A program made the position numbers and the translations under genes. This document shows positions 60,428 to 64,000 of a stretch of DNA of 64,000 bases, in pieces (positions within the stretch are counted from its first letter, which is position 1; the number at the start of each line of letters is the position of its first letter). The notes beneath the pieces are model-generated. The model did no database searches, was not told the DNA's origin, and saw only the letters and a list, made by a program, of their open reading frames with translations. This stretch comes from Haloarcula rara (GTDB lineage Archaea; Halobacteriota; Halobacteria; Halobacteriales; Haloarculaceae), in assembly GCF_029338235.1 (NCBI RefSeq), contig NZ_CP119786.1, positions 62,001-126,000 on the forward strand. The letters are read 5' to 3'.

Positions 60428-60838
60428 ATGACCGACGAGCTAGAGGAGATACGACAGCGCAAACTGGAACAGCTCCGGAACGGCGAGCGACAGACGGGTG
60501 ACAGCGGACAGAGCGAGGCGTCACCGAGCGAGCCAGTCCACGTCGACGCCGCCGAAGCGTTCCAGGACATCGTCGCTGATGGGGTCGTGCTGGTTGATTT
60601 CTACGCCGACTGGTGTGGGCCGTGCAAGCAGCTCGAACCCATCGTCGAGCGCGTGGCGGCCGGAACCGACGCCACGGTCGCGAAAGTCGATATCGACGCG
60701 AACCAGGGCCTCGCGGCCCAGTTCGGGGTCCGTAGCGTCCCCACCCTGTTGCTGTTCGCAGACGGTGAGCAGGTCGAACAGCTCGTAGGCCTCCAGCAGG
60801 AACCACAGCTGCGCTCGCTCATCGAGCGGTACAGCTGA
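60428..60838 (+). CDS. trxA: thioredoxin
   Basis: A 136-residue cytosolic thioredoxin with an N-terminal charged helix of 40 residues (TDELEEIRQRKLEQLRNGE) and a canonical active site WCGPCKQ at about residues 66-71, then cis-Pro RSVPTLLLF. The N-terminal extension is usual for haloarchaea. A TTTTGTGCAAAACAAAT stretch is just upstream. It starts the sulfur block. Confidence 0.92.
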   Translation: MTDELEEIRQRKLEQLRNGERQTGDSGQSEASPSEPVHVDAAEAFQDIVADGVVLVDFYADWCGPCKQLEPIVERVAAGTDATVAKVDIDANQGLAAQFGVRSVPTLLLFADGEQVEQLVGLQQEPQLRSLIERYS

Positions 60839-60906
60839 GAGCGGTATCTTTCTTGGGAGAGTTGTACAATAGCAACCTTATTGTCGATGGGGCGCTACAT
60901 ACATGT

Positions 60907-61131
60907 ATGGCTCAAAATGTCGGTGCCACGGACGGGCGCGTCAGAATCGGCCTGGGCGCCATCGCCGGACTCGTCTCGCTCGCGGTACTCGCGGGCGCAC
61001 TACCGCTCCCGTCGCTTTCCGCACCTGTGCTGGGACTCGGCGCGGTGATACTGATTGGGACCGGCCTCACGGGCTTCTGTCCGCTCTACTCGGTACTGGG
61101 GATGAATACCTGTCCGGTAGACAGTCGGTAA
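60907..61131 (+). CDS. DUF2892 membrane protein
   Basis: A 74-residue protein with NVGATDGRVRIGLGAIAGLVSL and a second helix ending FCPLYSVLGMNTC. This is the DUF2892 form with two helices and the CPLY Cys. ATG 60907 agrees with the family start MAQNVG. DUF2892 proteins commonly sit with rhodanese/sulfur genes. Function unknown. Confidence 0.9.
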   Translation: MAQNVGATDGRVRIGLGAIAGLVSLAVLAGALPLPSLSAPVLGLGAVILIGTGLTGFCPLYSVLGMNTCPVDSR

Positions 61132-61177
61132 CGAGACGCGAATTTTCTCTTCGCGGTCACGGAACGGGAGATGGCCA

Positions 61178-61573
61178 TCAGTTTCTGGCGACTCGGCCGA
61201 GCGACCGGACTATCGAGAGCGCGTAGCGCACTCCCAGGAGGAAGTCGCCGCTGCGAATCCCGTCCCAGACGTCGTGTCGGTCTACGGGACCGTTCGCGTC
61301 GGCCTCGCCCAGCGCCCGTAGCAGGACCTGAATCCCGCTTCGGGTATTCCCATCGGCCGCGGAATCGGCGAGCTCGCCAAGCGACGACCCGGTCCGGGCC
61401 AGCTCGGCTATCATCTCGTCGTCCATCGCGGACGTCCCGAGGTCGGCCACCTCTACCAGTTCGTTGACCGTATCGAGGTTCCGGACGAACGTGGCAAACG
61501 CCTCGGGGTTCTCCTCGATGGCGGCGGTCAGTTCCTCGGTCAGGTCGTCGGTCGGTGATTGTTGTTCACTCAT
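61178..61573 (-). CDS. DUF1641 protein
   Basis: A 131-residue mainly helical protein with LGELADSAADGNTRSGIQVLLRALGEAD and the ending RSGDFLLGVRYALSIVRSLGR, typical of DUF1641. Such proteins occur in operons with SQR-type flavoproteins and formate dehydrogenase genes. It follows the SQR-like gene by 11 bases on the same strand. Confidence 0.88.
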   Translation of the reverse strand: MSEQQSPTDDLTEELTAAIEENPEAFATFVRNLDTVNELVEVADLGTSAMDDEMIAELARTGSSLGELADSAADGNTRSGIQVLLRALGEADANGPVDRHDVWDGIRSGDFLLGVRYALSIVRSLGRVARN

Positions 61574-61584
61574 TGGTAGTCACC

Positions 61585-62730
61585 TCACAGCAGCCCCCGC
61601 GCGGTCAGCCAATAGGACTCGTTGTAGGCGAGCTTCGACCAGTGCATGGCCTGGGTCGGCTCGCTCGGCTCCGGCGGGTTCTCGTAGTCGAATTCGACGA
61701 ACGTCGCGTCGTCCATCCCGGTCTCTATAAAGCAGATAGTCTTGCCGCCGTAGACGGCCGTCGCCGGCTGGCCTCGGACCTCGCTGGCGATGCGCTGGCC
61801 GACGACGTTGGCCTGGTAATGGGCGGCGCTGCCGGCTTTCGGCACGCCGGTCTGTGCGGCGTCGCCGATGGCGTAGATATCCTCGAAGCCGGTCGCTTCG
61901 AGCGTGTGCTGGTCGACGTCGACCCAGCCGCCGTCGCCCAGACCGGCCGTCTCTATCAGGTCGCTCCCGGTGTGGGGCGGGATGGCGACCAGCAGGTCGT
62001 AGTCCAGTTCCGTCCCCTCCATCGACGTGATGGTCTCCGCGTCGGGGTCGACCGATTCGGCGTTGAACATCGTCTCGATTCCGATGTCGCGTTCTTCCAG
62101 TCGTGGTCGGGCCCACTCGGCGATGTGTTCGTTCCCGTGGACCCGCATGATGGGGTAGGTGTACGTGACGTCGACGTCGTCGCGGCGGCCCCGCTCGCGG
62201 AGCCAGTCGTCGACCATGAAGACGAACTCCAGGGGTGCGGCCGGACACATATGAGGGGTCCCGACGACGGAAAGCACGATATGGCCCCCCTCTAGCGTGA
62301 GGAGTTCGTCCCGGAGCGCCTGGGCCCCGTCTTCGCCGTAGAAGTGGTGGCCACCCTCGACGAGTCCGGGCACGCGCTCCGGGTCGAGCTGAGAGCCCGT
62401 CGCGATGACGAGTTTGTCGTACTCGACAGGCTCGATGGCGTCGACGAGTTCGAGCTGGCGGCGCTCGTGGTGGATGTCGTAGACGTAGTCCTGCCGGATG
62501 TCGACGCGGTCGTCGACGAGCTCACGGAGCGGCCGCCGACCGTCGGCGGGCTCCCGTTGCCCGAAGGCGACATAGAGCCAGACGGGCTTGTAGACGTGGT
62601 CCGGGCCGTCGTTGAACAGCGTGATGGCTATCTCACCGGCATCGAGTTCCGCTCCGAGCTCCTCCGCGAGGTTGTTTGCCAGCACGGTGCCGCCGGTTCC
62701 GCCGCCGACGATTGCGATGTGTTCGGTCAT
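61585..62730 (-). CDS. sulfide:quinone oxidoreductase-like flavoprotein
   Basis: A 381-residue FAD protein: N-terminal GGGTGGTVLANNLAEEL, middle VGTPHMCPAAPLEF with a conserved Cys, and FAD-contact DIYAIGDAAQTGVPKAG. The C-terminal end has amphipathic helices for membrane contact. Classical SQR has three Cys, but only one clear redox Cys is visible here, so a type III SQR or other flavoprotein is possible. It is in an operon tusA-SQR-DUF1641. Confidence 0.85.
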   Translation of the reverse strand: MTEHIAIVGGGTGGTVLANNLAEELGAELDAGEIAITLFNDGPDHVYKPVWLYVAFGQREPADGRRPLRELVDDRVDIRQDYVYDIHHERRQLELVDAIEPVEYDKLVIATGSQLDPERVPGLVEGGHHFYGEDGAQALRDELLTLEGGHIVLSVVGTPHMCPAAPLEFVFMVDDWLRERGRRDDVDVTYTYPIMRVHGNEHIAEWARPRLEERDIGIETMFNAESVDPDAETITSMEGTELDYDLLVAIPPHTGSDLIETAGLGDGGWVDVDQHTLEATGFEDIYAIGDAAQTGVPKAGSAAHYQANVVGQRIASEVRGQPATAVYGGKTICFIETGMDDATFVEFDYENPPEPSEPTQAMHWSKLAYNESYWLTARGLL

Positions 62731-62975
62731 AGTTTTCGTACGTGAATCCTGTAGTGGTCGCCCTCGTCGACGATATCGGTGACCTCGTTTCCGGACTCCT
62801 CGGCCCACTCCTGGACCTCCGTCTTCGAGTTGTCAGCGTCGCTCAGCAAGGCGACGACAGTGCCGGTGTCGACGGCCCGTATCTCCGCGATGAGGTCCAT
62901 CAGCGGGCCCGGACAGGTCGCACCCCTGGCGTCGACGGTCGTCTCAGCCTCGGCCGAAGTCTGGTTCGTAGTCAT
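62727..62975 (-). CDS. tusA: TusA-family sulfur carrier protein
   Basis: An 82-residue protein with the TusA active Cys in DARGATCPGPLMDL at about residue 21 and a C-terminal GDHYRIHVRKL. It carries persulfide sulfur between enzymes. Its stop overlaps the start of the SQR-like gene. A TTATTAAATGG box lies upstream near 63010. It could receive sulfur from the flavoprotein's sulfide oxidation. Confidence 0.92.
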   Translation of the reverse strand: MTTNQTSAEAETTVDARGATCPGPLMDLIAEIRAVDTGTVVALLSDADNSKTEVQEWAEESGNEVTDIVDEGDHYRIHVRKL

Positions 62976-63111
62976 GGGTTCTCACGTAGTAGTAGGCGAG
63001 CGAACCATTTAATAATGTATGGTTATTCCAAGACCGTGAGAACAGATAAGCGGCTCCCGAGCGGTCCAGCCAGATAAACAGACGAGCGAGCGCAGCGACC
63101 GGAACAGTCGT

Positions 63112-63501
63112 TCAGTCCCGGTACCGTTTGAGAACGAGGACCAGCAACGCGAGCACGAGGACCACCTGGACGGCTTTGTCGACGTAGCCGACGAGCGTGT
63201 AGTTGCCGGCCTTTATCACGACCCACAGCGGTATCTGGACGGCCGTGTACGGTATCGCCGCGACGGCGAGCGCCTGTCTGCGGACGCCGCGGACGTACAG
63301 CGCCGCGCCGCCCAGAAAGCCCAGGCCCGCGAGCACGAGCGGCGGCGCGCCCTCGACGATACCGGGGTAGATATGTGTTACTGCCGTGATAGCGACGAGG
63401 ACGACGATACCCTGTTCAAGCCCGGTTAGCGACACTCCCCGTCCATCGACCGAGCGCGACTGTGTTGCTGTCACGGTCGAGAGAACGTGGGAGACGTACA
63501 T
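63112..63501 (-). CDS. DUF7475-like membrane protein
   Basis: A 129-residue membrane protein with four helices (about 30-48, 55-73, 79-100 and 105-125) and TAVTHIYPGIVEG near the first helix, as in small haloarchaeal proteins of the DUF7475 type. The N-terminal 25 residues are polar, so the start is not certain. It diverges from the permease gene at 63656. Function unknown. Confidence 0.68.
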   Translation of the reverse strand: MYVSHVLSTVTATQSRSVDGRGVSLTGLEQGIVVLVAITAVTHIYPGIVEGAPPLVLAGLGFLGGAALYVRGVRRQALAVAAIPYTAVQIPLWVVIKAGNYTLVGYVDKAVQVVLVLALLVLVLKRYRD

Positions 63502-63655
63502 GTAGTTGTAGTTGGCACACGACAGCGGCCGAGTTATACCTCATTGTATTGTGCTAACTGTACATTTTTGTATCGGCAGACAGTGGTCAGATGTACGGCG
63601 TCCGTCGCGGTGGTGCCGACCCCGGGGCCGCGTGACGGGACACCGACACACAACT

Positions 63656-64000
63656 ATGATACCGAGACTCTTCGAGACGCTGAAGGCCAACCTCATCTAC
63701 GTCGTCATCGCCTCGCTTGTCACCGGGCTCGCGTTCGGTCAGGTGGCGGGCGAGGGAACCAGAGCGTTGTTACAGACGGCCATCGTCCCGGTGCTGTTTC
63801 TGATGGTCTATCCCATGATGATACCCATCGACTTAGACGAGATACGCAATCTGCAGGCTCACGTGCGTCCCGTGGGGCTCAGTCTGGTGGTGAACTTCCT
63901 GGTTTCGCCGCTCGTGGCGGTCTTGCTGGCCCGGGCCTTTTTCCCCGGGAGCGTCGAATACACGGTCGGGCTCTACTTCATCGCCCTGATTCCGACCTCC
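63656..64000 (+). CDS. ACR3/BASS-family permease, cut by window end
   Basis: The first 115 residues are visible, from ATG 63656 with MIPRLFETLKANLIYVVIASLVTG (shortened). It has about four helices, and PVLFLMVYPMMIPIDLDEI and LSLVVNFLVSPLVAVLLARAFF match the first half of the bile acid:sodium/ACR3 arsenite permease superfamily. The ACR3 Cys would be further on, so its substrate is undecided. As ACR3 it would be the efflux partner for arsDA. Confidence 0.75.
   Translation, partial: MIPRLFETLKANLIYVVIASLVTGLAFGQVAGEGTRALLQTAIVPVLFLMVYPMMIPIDLDEIRNLQAHVRPVGLSLVVNFLVSPLVAVLLARAFFPGSVEYTVGLYFIALIPTS

Overview
The window is haloarchaeal chromosome or megaplasmid DNA. The evidence is acidic proteins, high GC coding sequence between AT-rich intergenic stretches, Tat-type lipoprotein signals, TATA-like boxes about 30 nt before starts (leaderless genes), and haloarchaeal families such as HTH_10 regulators, NikR paralogues and halobacterial UspA proteins. 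No rRNA, tRNA, CRISPR array or replication origin was recognised. Genus cannot be fixed from the sequence.

Layout: (1) 0.1-13 kb is an accessory metal-stress region. It holds an ArsR gene, a cupin remnant, an arsD-arsA operon ending in two small YlbF-like genes with Cys-rich tails, a redoxin plus ArsP-like permease, a second ArsR, two UspA proteins, two SHOCT membrane proteins, a His/Met-rich secreted protein, a membrane-anchored winged-helix protein and an amidohydrolase broken by a stop codon. (2) 13-17.5 kb is a copper block: a YHS remnant, CopZ, a CopB-type ATPase and a translationally coupled methyltransferase, followed by a 50-residue zinc-finger protein. (3) 17.5-36 kb is a transition-metal homeostasis block with two ZnuABC systems, two COG0523 (CobW-like) GTPases, moaB, a sufU gene broken by an IS1341-type tnpB element, four NikR-like regulators and a NitT/TauT-type ABC transporter. 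Three of its substrate-binding-protein genes share a TTATTAT-N14-TTAACAA promoter.

(4) 36-53 kb is a respiratory/redox block: an HTH_10 regulator, rhodanese, a SafE-like protein and FixI-like copper ATPase, ba3-type oxidase, CoA-disulfide-reductase/rhodanese fusion, PhoU-like protein, cytochrome bd and a histidine kinase. Seven copies of the dyad TTGTC-N4-GACAA sit just upstream of its transcription units and define an apparent regulon. (5) 53-60 kb carries CcdA, TlpA, Sco and the nosDFY/nosL copper-site maturation genes. (6) 60-64 kb is a sulfur block: thioredoxin, DUF2892, DUF1641, an SQR-like flavoprotein and TusA, ending in a cut-off ACR3/BASS-type permease.

In functional terms the window joins arsenite and copper detoxification, zinc/nickel acquisition and insertion, and delivery of copper and reducing power to terminal oxidases and nitrous oxide reductase. 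Several genes are damaged: one stop codon, four apparent one-base losses (three in runs of five G or C), one IS insertion and several fragments. The frameshifts could be real decay or consensus error, and raw reads would decide.
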